Of a stretch of 64,000 bases of DNA, positions 24,323-32,653 are shown in pieces. How positions within the stretch are numbered: the first letter of the stretch is position 1; each line of letters begins with the position of its first letter. The stretch is from NCBI GenBank assembly GCA_041678605.1, contig JBAYNW010000003.1, forward strand, positions 20,575 through 84,574. The letters run 5' to 3'. The position numbers and the translations under genes are program-made. The notes under the pieces were generated by a model that saw nothing but the letters and a program-made list of their open reading frames with translations, made no database searches and was not told the DNA's origin. The stretch is from JBAYNW01 sp041678605. GTDB taxonomy: Bacteria; Cyanobacteriota; Vampirovibrionia; Gastranaerophilales; Gastranaerophilaceae.

Positions 24323-25645
24323 TTATATTATTTCCTTATATGCTTCCGGACTGTTAAGCAAATCGTAGTTAATTTCATTTTCGTTATCCGCAATAGCCGC
24401 GGCTACAACAGCATCTGACGTTACGTTGAGCATTGTTCTGAACATATCGGTAAGTCTTTCCAGCGTGAACAGGAATGCAAATCCTGCGACCAGCTGTTCA
24501 GGGCTTAATCCAAGGCCGTTAAGAATAAGAGCAATAGTGATAAGTCCCGCACCCGGAATTCCGGCACAGGTACTTGAAGCAATCATTGCCAAAAAGCATA
24601 TTTGAACAATCAGAAACGGCGTCAGATGGACTCCGTAAGTCTGTGCAAGGAAAATTACGGCAACTGTCTGTAGCAGTGCCGTACCGTCCATGTTCAAAGT
24701 CGCACCCAAAGGCAGTACAAAGCTGGAAACTTTGTGAGAAATTCCTCTTTTTTCACAGCATGCAATTGTCAAAGGCAGTGTGGCAGAAGAACTTGCAGTA
24801 CCAAAAGCAACCATCATTGCTTCTGCAATTGCCGCATAAAGCATCAAAACCGGAACTTTTGAAAATATTTTCAAGAACACAGGATAAACCACAAAAAATT
24901 GGATTGCAAAGCCTATTCCAAGTGCCAGCAAGTATTTTGAGATGCTCTGGAAAATATCAACTCCAAAACTCGAAACCGCAGTTGCCGTGAGGGCAAAAAC
25001 ACCGGGTGCCGCAAAATACATTATCCAATCTGTGACTTTCATCGTCGCGGCAAAAATCGATTCAAAGAACGACACCACAGGACGATTAATTTCCCCAACC
25101 TTAGCAAGTGCTACCGCAAAAATCAATGCAAACACGATAATTGAAATCATATCGCCTTTTGCAACAGATTCTAAAGGGTTTTTGGGAATAAAATTCAAAA
25201 ATATGTTAAGCACATTGCCTTTTTGCTGATTTATACTTGTGGCAACCTGCTGTTGAATTGATGCGGCCGCATCTGTGTTTATATATTGTGCCGCACCGAC
25301 TCCGGGTTTTATCGTTAATGCCAGAATGGCACCGAGAGATACGGCAATGACGGTTATTATACCGTAATAAATAATCATTTTCGTTCCGTATTTGCCCAGC
25401 TGCTTGTTGTCGCCAATGCTGGTAATCCCGATTATAATAGCCGAAATAACCAATGGAATTACGACCATTTGAATAAGCCGTATAAATACCTGTCCGATGA
25501 ATACCAAAATTTTGGTGATGAGAACATTGTCATGCCCGTGTAAAAATACACCGACAATAACCCCGGCAATAAGCCCAAAAAATATGTGCCAATTCCGTTT
25601 TAATCCCAGCCCAAGTGCAATAAGTATCTGCATGTGCAATTTCAT
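24323..25645 (-). CDS. Dicarboxylate/amino acid:cation symporter (DAACS, GltP/DctA-like)
   Basis: The 440-residue membrane protein has the DAACS signatures in the right order: the first hairpin-loop serine-rich motif AFGTASSSATLPLT, then NMDGTALLQ, and the second hairpin AGIPGAGLITIALIL. Eight membrane helices can be drawn, starting with HIFFGLIAGVIVGVFL. It imports glutamate, aspartate or C4-dicarboxylates with Na+ or H+. Which substrate is not resolvable. The 240 bases upstream contain a full composite repeat cassette. Confidence 0.92.
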   Translation of the reverse strand: MKLHMQILIALGLGLKRNWHIFFGLIAGVIVGVFLHGHDNVLITKILVFIGQVFIRLIQMVVIPLVISAIIIGITSIGDNKQLGKYGTKMIIYYGIITVIAVSLGAILALTIKPGVGAAQYINTDAAASIQQQVATSINQQKGNVLNIFLNFIPKNPLESVAKGDMISIIVFALIFAVALAKVGEINRPVVSFFESIFAATMKVTDWIMYFAAPGVFALTATAVSSFGVDIFQSISKYLLALGIGFAIQFFVVYPVFLKIFSKVPVLMLYAAIAEAMMVAFGTASSSATLPLTIACCEKRGISHKVSSFVLPLGATLNMDGTALLQTVAVIFLAQTYGVHLTPFLIVQICFLAMIASSTCAGIPGAGLITIALILNGLGLSPEQLVAGFAFLFTLERLTDMFRTMLNVTSDAVVAAAIADNENEINYDLLNSPEAYKEII

Positions 25646-25747
25646 ATCAAAAATCCTCGCAAGTTAATTGTTAAAAATATTCTTTTATTCTACTACTTTC
25701 AAAGAAAAAACACAAATATGTTTACAATTTGTATTAAATGGGGAAGA

Positions 25748-25889
25748 GTTAAATGGTTGAACGATTAGATGGTTGAAGGGCTGAAAGGCTTTTTACGAAG
25801 TGATTAAGTGACTGGGTGATTAAGTGATTAAGTGCAACAAAAAAATTGAAATTTTTCTTTTCCCGTCTTCCTTCTCACGTCTCACCTAG
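25748..25889. repeat. Composite repeat cassette: A, B, oligo-A/T, C
   Basis: On the + strand: module A (GGTTGAAGGGCTGAAAGG), module B at 25787-25838 (GTGATTAA octamers with one GTGACTGG), an A-run/T-run, then CTCACGT-type heptamers (module C) ending at the pseudopilin stop codon. In the pseudopilin direction the C units read GTGAGAC and start directly at its TAG. Confidence 0.85.
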
Positions 25890-26644
25890 TACTTCATCTG
25901 CCAGCCATCATCCATAATTCGGCCGGCACAATATATCCCCCTTTTGTCCGTGCCCCCGTTATATCCGTAATCACAAACATTATAGCTTTTCCAATATGAA
26001 CTTTTAATCCCGCCATTTGGATATAGAGCGATACCTTTATCAGCGGCAATTTTAAAGAGGAATATATCACGTCCCATAGTATTAGGTTTTTTGAGTCCAT
26101 TTACATCAACATAAAGGTACATACATAACCTGGTTAAGGGATAATCGAATCCGCCGCAACCTAAGTCGGCGGACCCAATCTGAACAGACATACCATCCGC
26201 GGTTATAAATCTGTAAGTGTCAAGATTATCGTATCCGCTCCCAATGCTGCTGCCATCAAAATTATATGCCACTATATTAGGGTAACAGCCCTTCGTTGTT
26301 GTGTCACAATTTTTTATAACTTTAAAATATTTGACTATTTTATCTCCCATTGTTTTTAAATCGGCCGAATCAAAGAAACAACTCAAATCCCCAATGCAAC
26401 CACTATCTGCTGCCATTTGAATCAGTGCCTGATTCCAGTTTGAATAATCTTTTTTTAAACTTGCAACATAAATCTGCTTTTGAGTATCCGCAACCAGAGT
26501 AGGGATTGTATATTCAGCCACAAGTCCGACTATACCAAGTACAATCAATATTTCCGCCAGGGTGAAGCCGAAATGGTGGGAAAAGGGAACAGGAAACAGG
26601 GAACGGAATTTCCTTGAAAGTACTTTTTGGAAAAAATTCACCAT
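25886..26644 (-). CDS. Type IV pilin-like / pseudopilin protein
   Basis: A 252-residue protein with a class III (prepilin) signal: GFTLAEILIVLGIVGLVAEYTIPTL, cleaved after the glycine. The leader before it is long and basic, and its last part (SLFPVPFSHH) is encoded by G-rich filler repeat DNA at 26575-26612. The globular part has several cysteines (CIGDLSCF, NCDTTTKGCY) and fits a minor pilin or type II secretion pseudopilin. I choose ATG 26644 because GGAAG lies about 10 bases upstream. It stands alone; the assembly machinery is not in this window. Confidence 0.85.
   Translation of the reverse strand: MVNFFQKVLSRKFRSLFPVPFSHHFGFTLAEILIVLGIVGLVAEYTIPTLVADTQKQIYVASLKKDYSNWNQALIQMAADSGCIGDLSCFFDSADLKTMGDKIVKYFKVIKNCDTTTKGCYPNIVAYNFDGSSIGSGYDNLDTYRFITADGMSVQIGSADLGCGGFDYPLTRLCMYLYVDVNGLKKPNTMGRDIFLFKIAADKGIALYPNGGIKSSYWKSYNVCDYGYNGGTDKRGIYCAGRIMDDGWQMKY
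26575..26612. repeat. Heptamer-like filler repeat inside the pseudopilin leader
   Basis: The coding strand complement reads GGGAAAAGGGAACAGGAAACAGG-type units, like the G-rich filler of the intergenic cassettes, but here it is in frame just before the prepilin cleavage site. Confidence 0.55.
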
Positions 26645-26752
26645 TTTATTTATCACTTCCAGTTAGTAACCAACCCAAGTATATTTCATTGAGGGGTACT
26701 TTGTCAAATGGTTAACAATTTATTACATTCTTGTTTGTAATAAAATAATTCT

Positions 26753-27589
26753 ATGAAAATATCTGTAATTACCGCAAGCTACAATTATGCTCAATATATT
26801 GAAGAAGCGATTAACTCCGTTATAAACCAGTCATACTCTAATTGGGAGTTGATTATAGTAGATGACGGAAGCAGCGACAATTCCGTCGAAATAATCAAAA
26901 GATATTGTGAAAAAGATTCCAGAATTAAGCTTTTTCAGCATGAGAACGGGCAAAACAAGGGTTTGAAAGAAACTCTTTTGTTAGGGATTGGGCATGCTTC
27001 GGGTGACTGGATTGCATTTTTGGAAAGCGACGATTTTTTTGCTCCGGATAATCTTTCAAAAAAAGTTGAAATAATAAACAAAAATCCTTCCCCTAAGCTT
27101 ATTTTTAACAAAGTTGAAATTATACGCGAAAAGGACGTCACTGAAAAAAGACAGCAGGATTTGGAGGCTATTCAAAACAAATTATCCAAGTCAAATTTTC
27201 CGAAAAATATGTTTCATGAATTTTACATAACTAACTCTATCTTAACGTTTTCTTGTGTCATGGTTGAGACAAATGCACTTAAAAACACTGATTTTGATAC
27301 GCCGGCGGATACTCTGCTTGATTGGTGGCTCTGGATTCATCTCGCTTACAAAAACGATTTTTATTACATTGATGAAAAATTAACCCATTGGCGTCTGCAT
27401 GCTGAAAGCTATATTTTAAAGGGTAAAAAGCCGATTTTATATTTGGTTCAAGCACAAGCCTATGAAGATATTTACCAAAAAAACGGAAAAGAAGCCGGAC
27501 TTTTGCTGTTTATAATATATTCAAAAATAAAACTTTTTTTTATCAGAGGATTTAGACTCATCATAAGAATATTAGGCAGCAAAAAATAA
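26753..27589 (+). CDS. Glycosyltransferase family 2
   Basis: The 278-residue protein has ITASYNYAQYIEEAINSVINQSY, LIIVDDGSSDNS and the metal motif in LESDDFFAP, typical of GT2. WWLWIHLAYKN is a plausible acceptor-side element. The C-terminal basic helix (IKLFFIRGFRLIIRILG) probably lies on the membrane. No ribosome site is seen; TAAAAT at 26741-26746 is 6 bases before the ATG, so the mRNA may be leaderless. It ends at a strong bidirectional terminator. Confidence 0.9.
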   Translation: MKISVITASYNYAQYIEEAINSVINQSYSNWELIIVDDGSSDNSVEIIKRYCEKDSRIKLFQHENGQNKGLKETLLLGIGHASGDWIAFLESDDFFAPDNLSKKVEIINKNPSPKLIFNKVEIIREKDVTEKRQQDLEAIQNKLSKSNFPKNMFHEFYITNSILTFSCVMVETNALKNTDFDTPADTLLDWWLWIHLAYKNDFYYIDEKLTHWRLHAESYILKGKKPILYLVQAQAYEDIYQKNGKEAGLLLFIIYSKIKLFFIRGFRLIIRILGSKK

Positions 27590-27630
27590 TTAAGGGCGGC
27601 CGTTTTGCAAAACAAAACGGCCGCCCTTAA
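27590..27630. terminator. Bidirectional intrinsic terminator
   Basis: TTAAGGGCGGCCGTTTTG and its exact complement flank a short loop, giving a perfect 18-bp stem with A/T tails on both sides. It separates the convergent GT2 and fructose-bisphosphate aldolase genes. Confidence 0.95.
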
Positions 27631-27642
27631 TACATTTACAGT

Positions 27643-28593
27643 TTATGCACGTCCTGCTGTTCCCAGAACTTCCATTTTGTGCTTAACAAGTTCTTTAACT
27701 GCTGTTCTGCCCGGTCCCATGTATTCTCTCGGGTCAAATTTATCAGGATGTTCAACAAAGAACTCTCTGATTGTTGCAGTCATCGCAAGTCTTAAATCTG
27801 TATCAATATTGATTTTTGCAACACCGTTTTTGGAAGCGAATGACAGCATTTCTTCCGGAACACCTTGCGTATCAGGCAAATTGGCTCCATATTTATTACA
27901 TTTTTCAACCAGATATTTTGGAACAGATGATGAACCGTGAAGAACGATTGGATAATCATACCCGACAACCGCATTAACGGATTTTTTAATTACTGCAAGC
28001 CTGTCAAAGTCCAATTTTGCTTCACCTTTAAATTTGTAAGCACCATGGCTTGTTCCGATTGCGATAGCCAAAGAATCACAGCCTGTTTCTTTAACAAATC
28101 TTACCGCATCTTCAGGGTCAGTGTAAGTTGCGTCTTTTGAATGAACTTTAACATCATCTTCAACGCCGGCAAGCTTACCCAGTTCGGCTTCAACCGAAAC
28201 TCCTCTTGCATGGGCATATTCAACAACCTGTTTTGTTAATGCTATATTTTCATCAAGCGGAAATCTTGAACCGTCAATCATAACTGATGAGAAACCGCCA
28301 TCAATACAGGCTTTGCAAATTTCAAAATCCGCACCATGGTCAAGGTGCAGTGCGATAGGTACTGTTGTTGTGTCTAAAGCGGCTTCAACAAGCTTGATTA
28401 AGTAAGTTTGGTTGGCATATTTTCTTGCACCTGCTGAAACTTGTAAAATGATTGGCGAGCGGGTTTCTTCCGCAGCTTCTGCAATACCTTGCAAAATTTC
28501 CATATTATTAACGTTATATGCACCAATGGCATATTTGCCTTCAAGGGCTTTTTTGAACATTTCGGCTGTTCCGACTAATTTTCTTTCACTCAT
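27643..28593 (-). CDS. fba: Fructose-1,6-bisphosphate aldolase, class II
   Basis: I choose ATG 28593 (316 residues) because GAGGAGAG lies 7 bases upstream. Motifs fit class II aldolases: KALEGKYAIGAYNVNNME, the Zn site HLDHGADFE, MIDGSRFPLDENI and VLHGSSSVPKYLVEK. The enzyme splits fructose-1,6-bisphosphate in glycolysis and works in reverse in gluconeogenesis. It is a single-gene unit bounded by the terminator at 27590 and a composite repeat upstream. Confidence 0.95.
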   Translation of the reverse strand: MSERKLVGTAEMFKKALEGKYAIGAYNVNNMEILQGIAEAAEETRSPIILQVSAGARKYANQTYLIKLVEAALDTTTVPIALHLDHGADFEICKACIDGGFSSVMIDGSRFPLDENIALTKQVVEYAHARGVSVEAELGKLAGVEDDVKVHSKDATYTDPEDAVRFVKETGCDSLAIAIGTSHGAYKFKGEAKLDFDRLAVIKKSVNAVVGYDYPIVLHGSSSVPKYLVEKCNKYGANLPDTQGVPEEMLSFASKNGVAKINIDTDLRLAMTATIREFFVEHPDKFDPREYMGPGRTAVKELVKHKMEVLGTAGRA

Positions 28594-28674
28594 GTGAATC
28601 TCTCCTCTTTGTGTAACCATACGTACATTAATTTACATCAAAGGCGATAATTTTACAAGTGAATTACGAGTAGT

Positions 28675-28821
28675 GAGAGATAAAAGGGCTTGAGAGTTAT
28701 AAGCCGATAGGTTGAAGAGTTGAAAGGTCGAACGGTTCAATTACCAATTCCCAATTACCAATTTCCTTTTCCCGTTTCCCGTTTCTCTTCTCACGTCTTA
28801 CCTCTCACGTCTCACTTTCCT
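28675..28821. repeat. Composite repeat cassette: A, D, G-rich filler, C
   Basis: The order on + is module A (GGTTGAAGAGTTGAAAGG), module D (CAATTACC/CAATTCCC heptamers), CCCGTTT filler and C heptamers (CTCACGT). In the direction of the 28812 gene the C units supply its stop codon (TGA of GTGAGAC). Confidence 0.85.
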
Positions 28822-29324
28822 CGCCCCCCATGTCCGATTATGTTCCCATTTTCGTCATAAATAATTCCGTTGATTGAATGGGCGATGAGTTTTCCTTCGG
28901 GGGAAAAGCGAAAAAGTTCATTTTTGGATACCGTAAGGCTGGTGAGAATGAGTTTCCCTTCCAGATTGTACCGATAACCCCTGTGGGGATAAACATTTAC
29001 GGGCTTATCGTATTTTTCTACATAAATCAGGCCTTTGTCATTGCCGTAAATGTAGGCTTTGTTCGGCTCGTTTTTGTATTGAACGGTTATTCCGACGACC
29101 TCGCCGCTGTTGTTGTAAGAATAAACTATTTTTCCGATATTTTCGTTTCTAAAATATTGCGGTCCCGAAATATCCATGCTGTCGATTTGGCCCTCCTGCA
29201 GGTATTCTCTGGCAGAATCAACAGTATACGAAACCCCGCCCTGAAGTTCGGTTGCAAAAGCAACACCTGACAAAGCAATCAAAAACCACAATATACAAAT
29301 GAGTTTTTTTGAATAAGCCATCAT
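28812..29324 (-). CDS. Secreted hypothetical protein
   Basis: The 170-residue product has a clear signal peptide (KKLICILWFLIALSGVAFAT) with likely cleavage after AFA. The mature part has repeating beta-hairpin units such as GKIVYSYNNSGEVVGITVQY, YRYNLEGKLILTSLTV, LFRFSPEGKLIAHS and IIYDENGNIIGHG, similar in style to YD/toxin-complement repeats. I do not recognise the family. Its last residues (GGRGK) run into a module C repeat that gives the stop codon. Confidence 0.7.
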   Translation of the reverse strand: MMAYSKKLICILWFLIALSGVAFATELQGGVSYTVDSAREYLQEGQIDSMDISGPQYFRNENIGKIVYSYNNSGEVVGITVQYKNEPNKAYIYGNDKGLIYVEKYDKPVNVYPHRGYRYNLEGKLILTSLTVSKNELFRFSPEGKLIAHSINGIIYDENGNIIGHGGRGK

Positions 29325-29363
29325 TATATTATTTTATTCTAAAATAAATTTTTTTACACCCAC

Positions 29364-29441
29364 TTGAATAATACAAAAATTTATGCTATAATTTGTATTG
29401 TAATACAAAATATTATACAATAATTTGTATTACAATACAAA
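29364..29441 (+). promoter_or_regulatory. Promoter with two tandem operator palindromes
   Basis: TTGAAT (29364-29369), 17 bases, then TATAAT with an upstream TG (29387-29392). Two near-identical palindromes follow: TTTGTATTGTAATACAAA at 29392-29409 and TTTGTATTACAATACAAA at 29424-29441. Their centres are 32 bp apart, about three helical turns. This looks like autoregulation of the ATPase gene downstream. Confidence 0.75.
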
Positions 29442-29465
29442 ATTTTGAATGGAGAAATGAAAAAT

Positions 29466-30611
29466 ATGATAAAACGGCATCTGGCAAAAGAGATAGAAAA
29501 TCAGCTTTATAAGGGAAAAATTGCAATTTTATACGGGGCAAGACGTGTAGGTAAAACTTTTTTGTCAAAACAAATTTTAGAAAAACAGGAAAGAGCGGGA
29601 AAAAAATGTTCTTATATTAACTGCGAACTTATTAACGTAAAGAAAAATCTTGAAACCTTAAATGAGCAGGATTTAAAAAAATATTTGGGAGAGGTTGATT
29701 TTGTTGTGCTTGATGAGGCCCAAAATATAAAAAATGCGGGGCTGGTGTTAAAAATTCTTATTGATACATATCCCGAGATACAAATTTTAGCAACCGGTTC
29801 AAGCAGCTTTGACTTGGCAAACCAAGTCGGAGAGCCGTTGGTAGGCAGAAAACGAGAGTTTATTTTGTACCCTTTGTCCATGCTCGAAATTATTGAAAAT
29901 TCGAATTTTCAAACAGTCTCAGGCAATTTGAATTCAATCCTTCAATATGGTCTTTATCCTTCAGTTTATACCAAGTCGTTTAGTGACGCAAAGGACGAAA
30001 TTCAAGAAATTGCGAGCAGTTATTTATATAAAGACATTTTAATGTTTGAAAATATAAAAAACTCGAGTTTACTGATTGATCTGCTTCAACTGTTGGCACT
30101 TCAGGTTGGGAATGAGGTTTCTTACAACGAATTGGCGATAAAGCTTGGCATAAATACACGCACGGTTGAAAAATATATTGATTTGCTGGAAAAATGTTTT
30201 ATTGTTTTTTCCCTGAGGGCATTAAGGCGTAATTTGAGGAACGAAGTGAGCAGAAAATCCAAGAAAATTTATTTTTATGATTTGGGAATAAGAAACGCAT
30301 TAATAAATAATTTTAACCCGCCAGTTGTACGTTCAGATGCTGGTGCATTATGGGAGAATTTTTGTATCATTGAGAGAATGAAATACAATCAATCTCGACA
30401 AAAATCAGTAAATAAATATTTCTGGCGAATGTATTCCGGTCAGGAGGTTGACTATATTGAAGAATATTCGGGAAGATTTGACGGATTTGAGTTCAAATAC
30501 AGCCCAAAAGCCAAATTCAAAAAACCAGCCATTTTTTTGGGAAATTACGAAAACTCAAGCGTAAAAGTTATTGATAGCGAAAACTGGAGTGAATTTTTGG
30601 CAACTGATTGA
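29466..30611 (+). CDS. ATPase of the AAA/DUF4143 family
   Basis: A 381-residue protein from ATG 29466 (GGAG 11 bases upstream; an ATG at 29457 is also possible). Walker A is LYGARRVGKTFLSK, Walker B FVVLDEAQNIKN, and a sensor follows as ILATGSSSFDL. The second half is the DUF4143 domain, with the winged-helix part (YNELAIKLGINTRTVEKYIDLLEKCFIVF) and the nuclease-like end (EEYSGRFDGFEFKYS). Biological role is poorly known in this family; links to mobile or defensive functions are only suggested. It has its own promoter with two palindromes. Confidence 0.88.
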   Translation: MIKRHLAKEIENQLYKGKIAILYGARRVGKTFLSKQILEKQERAGKKCSYINCELINVKKNLETLNEQDLKKYLGEVDFVVLDEAQNIKNAGLVLKILIDTYPEIQILATGSSSFDLANQVGEPLVGRKREFILYPLSMLEIIENSNFQTVSGNLNSILQYGLYPSVYTKSFSDAKDEIQEIASSYLYKDILMFENIKNSSLLIDLLQLLALQVGNEVSYNELAIKLGINTRTVEKYIDLLEKCFIVFSLRALRRNLRNEVSRKSKKIYFYDLGIRNALINNFNPPVVRSDAGALWENFCIIERMKYNQSRQKSVNKYFWRMYSGQEVDYIEEYSGRFDGFEFKYSPKAKFKKPAIFLGNYENSSVKVIDSENWSEFLATD

Positions 30612-30651
30612 CGTATCTAAAACAGGAAGAGGGAGGTATGGAGGGCTGTGG

Positions 30652-30672
30652 AAACAAGTTCAGGATGACGTA
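30652..30672. repeat. REP-like half element
   Basis: GAAACAAGTTCAGGATGACG matches the REP-derived insert in metG (55431-55463) and resembles the palindrome inside the 1211 element. It is in the intergenic gap 30612-30758. Confidence 0.6.
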
Positions 30673-30758
30673 TATTGATTGCAACTCAATATGAGTTTTG
30701 TCCATCCTTTTTCGCTTAATATTTTCAATGCTCTTGCCCGATTTCCGGCTTACAACTA

Positions 30759-30787
30759 TTGACTTTCGGGCCATTTTATGTTATAAT
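30759..30787 (+). promoter_or_regulatory. Strong sigma-70 promoter of the 82-residue protein
   Basis: TTGACT (30759-30764), 17-base spacer, TATAAT (30782-30787) with extended TG. One of the best promoters in the window. Confidence 0.8.
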
Positions 30788-30818
30788 GCGTGCGTGGAGA
30801 AAATCTCGGAGAAAAACA

Positions 30819-31067
30819 ATGTTTATCGGACCTGTAAGCAGACTTAGTGCAAATAATGCAGCATTCAACTGGATGAATTCTGCCAATTCGCTCATGGGCC
30901 TTCTTTCTTTTGGAGGGAATTCTTCTTCACTTTTGGCTTCCGAACAAAGATTAACATCCGGCATGCTTAATAACAGCTTGATTTATAAAGCAAGTTTACT
31001 TCAGGAAGAAAGCATGAAAAAAGTTTCTGACGAAAACATTAAACGTTCGTTTTCTATTTTTGCTTAA
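30819..31067 (+). CDS. Small hypothetical protein, 82 residues
   Basis: ATG 30819 is preceded by CGGAG at a 6-8 base distance and by a strong promoter, so the gene is probably highly expressed. The protein (MFIGPVSRLSANNAAFNWMN at the start) is rich in Asn, Ser and Leu, with LLSFGG near residue 30, and ends in a helical, charged tail. No signal peptide is seen. It could be a structural or secreted small protein, but I do not recognise it. A 7-bp hairpin (TTGCATT/AATGCAA, 31108-31125) lies downstream and may end transcription. Confidence 0.65.
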   Translation: MFIGPVSRLSANNAAFNWMNSANSLMGLLSFGGNSSSLLASEQRLTSGMLNNSLIYKASLLQEESMKKVSDENIKRSFSIFA

Positions 31068-31167
31068 TAAACACGGCGGAAAAAGTAACTTGAAGTGAGT
31101 AAAATCATTGCATTTTTTAATGCAAGTTGGAGTACCCGAAACGTGAAAAGCAGAATTGCTTATTTAT

Positions 31168-31758
31168 TTAAAATTTAAATACTTGGTTTATATCAGCATC
31201 AGGGGATATGTCTCTATACTCCATAAAATTCTTAAATGATTGATATTCCTTTACTCCGCCTTCTTCTTTTATCAAAACAAAAGGATTTCTGATGCCAAGG
31301 TCTTTAAACAAATAATTTCTTATAAATGTTGTAATACCCTCTATTGTTGTTGTGGGTTCAATAGGGATTAATATTGCTCGTTTTGCAGGGTTTTCAATGA
31401 TTTGCCTTCTGGCTTCCTCTGTTTTTGCACAAGCAATCTTGTTTGCATCTCTTTTGGTATAAATAGCAAGACCTTCCCCGTATGGAACTCCATCGATGCT
31501 TACCTTGTTTACTCCGTCTGTTCCTAAAAATAAAATTCTTCGAAGAAGTTTTTTGGGATGTTTTGAATCTATCAATGAACTTATTTCATGATTATCGTAA
31601 ATAGCTCTTGCTATAAATTCCTCCACATTACCAACCAAGCCAGATGTTTTGGAGATAAGGAGATAGCGTCCTCCAAAATTAATATCTCTTTTGTTATTTT
31701 TGTTACAGGTTTTTATGCCATTTGTTTGGTAATTAATTAAACTTACTTTATTTATCAT
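31168..31758 (-). CDS. Hypothetical protein with N-terminal NFG motif
   Basis: The 196-residue protein starts with a disordered polar segment and INFGGRYLLI (residues 26-35), like the SFG motif of the 20846 protein. The rest is a soluble alpha/beta domain (RILFLGTDGVNKVSIDGVPYGEG, AILIPIEPTTTIEGITTFI) with no catalytic motif I can name. There is no signal peptide or membrane segment. The ribosome site is a plausible AAGAAGG upstream. Function unknown. Confidence 0.68.
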   Translation of the reverse strand: MINKVSLINYQTNGIKTCNKNNKRDINFGGRYLLISKTSGLVGNVEEFIARAIYDNHEISSLIDSKHPKKLLRRILFLGTDGVNKVSIDGVPYGEGLAIYTKRDANKIACAKTEEARRQIIENPAKRAILIPIEPTTTIEGITTFIRNYLFKDLGIRNPFVLIKEEGGVKEYQSFKNFMEYRDISPDADINQVFKF

Positions 31759-31900
31759 GAATTTTTACCTTCTTTCGTTTCCTAATTTTTCACACTTCTA
31801 CGTATGCTTTAAAACTCCTAAAAAGAAAATTTGCTACCCATTTGTTACTCACTCCCAATTTATTACAAAATTGTTACAAAATATACGATTTTAGGTTTAC

Positions 31901-31936
31901 AAAAAAGCCCCGAAATTTTTTTCGGGGACTTTTTTT
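31901..31936 (-). terminator. rpsU intrinsic terminator
   Basis: GCCCCGAAA pairs with TTTCGGGG, flanked by an A-run and a T-run. It begins in the rpsU stop codon itself, so there is no 3' UTR. Confidence 0.92.
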
Positions 31937-32108
31937 AAACTTTACGTTTACGAGCGGTTTCAGATTTACGTTTTCTCTTAACGCTCGGCTTTTCATAACG
32001 TTCGCGTCTCTTAATTTCAGATAAAACCCCTGCTTTTTGGATTTTCTTCTTAAATCGGCGAAGGGCACTTTCGATGCTTTCGTTTTCACCTACTTTTACT
32101 TCAGGCAT
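31935..32108 (-). CDS. rpsU: Small ribosomal subunit protein bS21
   Basis: A 57-residue basic protein, reading MPEVKVGENESIESALRRFK at the start, then KKIQKAGVLSEIKRRERYEK and an Arg/Lys-rich tail. This is bS21, which binds near the anti-Shine-Dalgarno region of 16S RNA. The start has AAAGGTGG about 9 bases upstream. A terminator abuts the stop codon, so it is probably a single-gene transcript. It is easy to miss because of its size. Confidence 0.95.
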   Translation of the reverse strand: MPEVKVGENESIESALRRFKKKIQKAGVLSEIKRRERYEKPSVKRKRKSETARKRKV

Positions 32109-32437
32109 TAGCTTTTCACCACCTTTAAACTTACATTTCTAACTAGCTAGGGCTATTGTAGTATAAATATAATCAAAAAGCAACCTACTTTTTCTACAGA
32201 AAAAGTAGGCAAAAAGACTTTAGGAATATTAGCCTTTTCACTAAAGCAAAACAGATTGATGTATAAGGGTTTTCTGTAGAAAAAGTAGGCAAAGCGTGAG
32301 CGAGCAGAGGGCGAGGTTTTTTGTTTGTAAAAAACAAAGTTTTTGAAAACAAAAACCTTAGACCCGTTTAACGCGAGCGAACAAGACAAGACTTTTGGAA
32401 TATTAGCCTTTTCACTGAAGCAAAACAGATTGATGTG

Positions 32438-32620
32438 GAGGGGGTGAACGGCTTAAGGGCTTAAGGGCTTTTTACGAAGTGATTAAGTGACTGGGTGATT
32501 AAGTGATTAAGTGCAACAAAAAAAATTAAAACTTTCCTTTTCCCGTTTCTCTTCTCACCTCTCACATCTCACGTCTCACGTTTTCCCAATTACCAATTAC
32601 CAATTTCCTTCCCCCCGTTT
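32438..32620. repeat. Composite repeat cassette: A, B, oligo-A/T, C, D
   Basis: The most complete copy: A (GGCTTAAGGG units), B at 32466-32517, A/T run, CCCGTTTCTCTT filler, C heptamers (CTCACAT/CTCACGT), and D heptamers (CCAATTA). It lies directly upstream of the hisH promoter. Confidence 0.9.
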
Positions 32621-32637
32621 TCTGCTTACCATCTTTA

Positions 32638-32646
32638 TGCTAAAAT
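32638..32646 (+). promoter_or_regulatory. Extended -10 promoter of hisH (possible leaderless mRNA)
   Basis: TGCTAAAAT ends 7 bases before the hisH ATG, so the transcript would begin at or next to the start codon. No ribosome site is present. Confidence 0.5.
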
Positions 32647-32653
32647 CAAGTTT

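Larger units (their letters stand above)
32109..32653. other. Gene-free region holding duplicated and composite repeats
   Basis: This 545-base gap between divergent rpsU and hisH holds two kinds of repeat. The first is a direct duplication: AATATTAGCCTTTTCACT with AAGCAAAACAGATTGATG occurs at about 32216-32262 and 32391-32437, and CTGTAGAAAAAGTAGGCAAA-type sequence at 32195-32215 and 32271-32293. The second is the composite cassette at 32438-32620. No coding sequence convinces me here. Confidence 0.7.

Noticed and set aside
32466..32620. Regular short repeats taken as a CRISPR array
   Set aside because: Units are 7-8 bp, degenerate and contiguous, with no spacers of 30-40 bp and no cas genes in the window.
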